NCBI GenBank assembly: GCA_944327245.1
Contig: CALVHD010000003.1
Coordinates: 1 to 64,000 of the forward strand
Direction of reading: 5' to 3'
DNA length: 64,000 bases
Source: Candidatus Gastranaerophilales bacterium
GTDB lineage: Bacteria; Cyanobacteriota; Vampirovibrionia; Gastranaerophilales; Gastranaerophilaceae
The translations under genes and the position numbers were made by a program. Shown here one piece after another: positions 63,765 through 64,000 of this stretch (position 1 is the stretch's first letter; every line of letters starts with the position of its first letter). The notes under the pieces are model-generated. The model searched no databases and had not been told where the DNA came from. It saw nothing but the letters and a program-made list of their open reading frames with translations.

Positions 63765-64000
63765 CTATTTTCTCAGGTTTTTATAGCTGAATTTTATATA
63801 TATAATTATTCCAATCAAAATCCATATTGGGAACATAATTGCGCTGGATGTGAGTTCTTTTAGAGAATAAACCATTAAACCCGTGCATGATATTATTCCT
63901 AAGATTGGAAATAAAGGTACAAAAGGTACCTTAAATGGTCTTTTTAAATCCGGTTCTGTTTTTCTTAATATTATTACTGCAACGCATATTGCAATAAAAG
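63765..64000 (-). CDS. Amino acid permease, APC/CAT family (3' end of gene only)
   Basis: The frame is open from the right window edge to a TAG at 63765. It encodes the C-terminal 78 residues of a cationic-amino-acid-transporter-like permease: RKTEPDLKRPFKVP, then VPLFPILGIISC and a final membrane helix (WILIGIIIYIKFSY). The loop RKTEPDLKRPFKVP is typical of CAT-type APC transporters. The N-terminal part lies outside the window. It abuts the FliT-like stop codon. Confidence 0.78.
   Translation of the reverse strand, partial: FIAICVAVIILRKTEPDLKRPFKVPFVPLFPILGIISCTGLMVYSLKELTSSAIMFPIWILIGIIIYIKFSYKNLRK

Overview
The window is AT-rich chromosomal DNA from a flagellated, diderm, anaerobic-leaning bacterium. 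I place it, by inference, in the non-photosynthetic sister lineage of Cyanobacteria (Melainabacteria/Vampirovibrionia, most likely Gastranaerophilales). The reasons are the mix of Kdo/LPS-transport genes (kdsB, an LptD-like protein) and outer-membrane-type proteins, a DapL-type lysine pathway, a flavodiiron protein, PBS-lyase-type HEAT repeats, and several small lineage-type proteins with a VTFSAK-like motif. No phage, transposase, integrase or CRISPR array was seen; this is ordinary core chromosome with some accessory genes.

Layout. 1-3.4 kb: the 3' part of a cysteine-rich repeat surface protein, tRNA-Pro preceded by a two-copy 94-bp tandem repeat, and an orphan AAA ATPase. 3.3-7.4 kb: a radical SAM protein, rpsL-rpsG closed by a terminator, and ndk-tgt. 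8.4-19.7 kb: one long minus-strand array, accD-accA-fliP-fliQ-fliR-flhB-flhA-PilZ-membrane protein-histidine kinase-response regulator/HD-GYP-P-loop NTPase. It joins carboxyltransferase genes of fatty acid synthesis, the flagellar export gate and a c-di-GMP signalling set. 19.8-26.8 kb, plus strand: rsgA-ispA-DUF212, a HEAT-like protein, efp-accB-accC-cca, with a strong hairpin/T-tract between accB and accC. 27-30 kb: flagellin, then rnhB-rbgA-rplS on the minus strand.

30-40.5 kb is an envelope region: an exported PLD-type nuclease-like protein with a MopE-like tail, a 34-residue membrane peptide, an M23 peptidase, a cysteine-free LptD-like protein, kdsB and two large TPR proteins. 40.5-47.5 kb: a cysteine-cluster protein, dapL, rpsP, a catalytically degenerate TrpD homologue, a putative outer-membrane protein and a GT39-like membrane glycosyltransferase. 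47.6-57 kb: sbcD-sbcC, a flavodiiron protein, an acyl-CoA ligase, a DUF151 nuclease, a redox-disulfide protein, tRNA-Leu and a HEAT-repeat protein. 57-64 kb: pepA, trmFO, a 47-codon ORF behind a sigma-28-like promoter, a DivIC/FtsB-like protein, an asparaginase, a MshEN-like protein, flaG-fliS-fliT-like genes and the end of an amino acid permease.

Two things stand out at the sequence level. First, at least six genes have a promoter -10 element placed 6-7 nt before the start codon, which predicts leaderless mRNAs next to genes with good Shine-Dalgarno sites. Second, flagellar and fatty-acid genes are interleaved in one long array. I did not find a clear new defence system. The best candidates for new biology are the leaderless class, the sigma-28-linked small ORF, the TNase-like/PLD/MopE protein, the tRNA-anchored tandem repeat and the acc-flagellar-c-di-GMP array.
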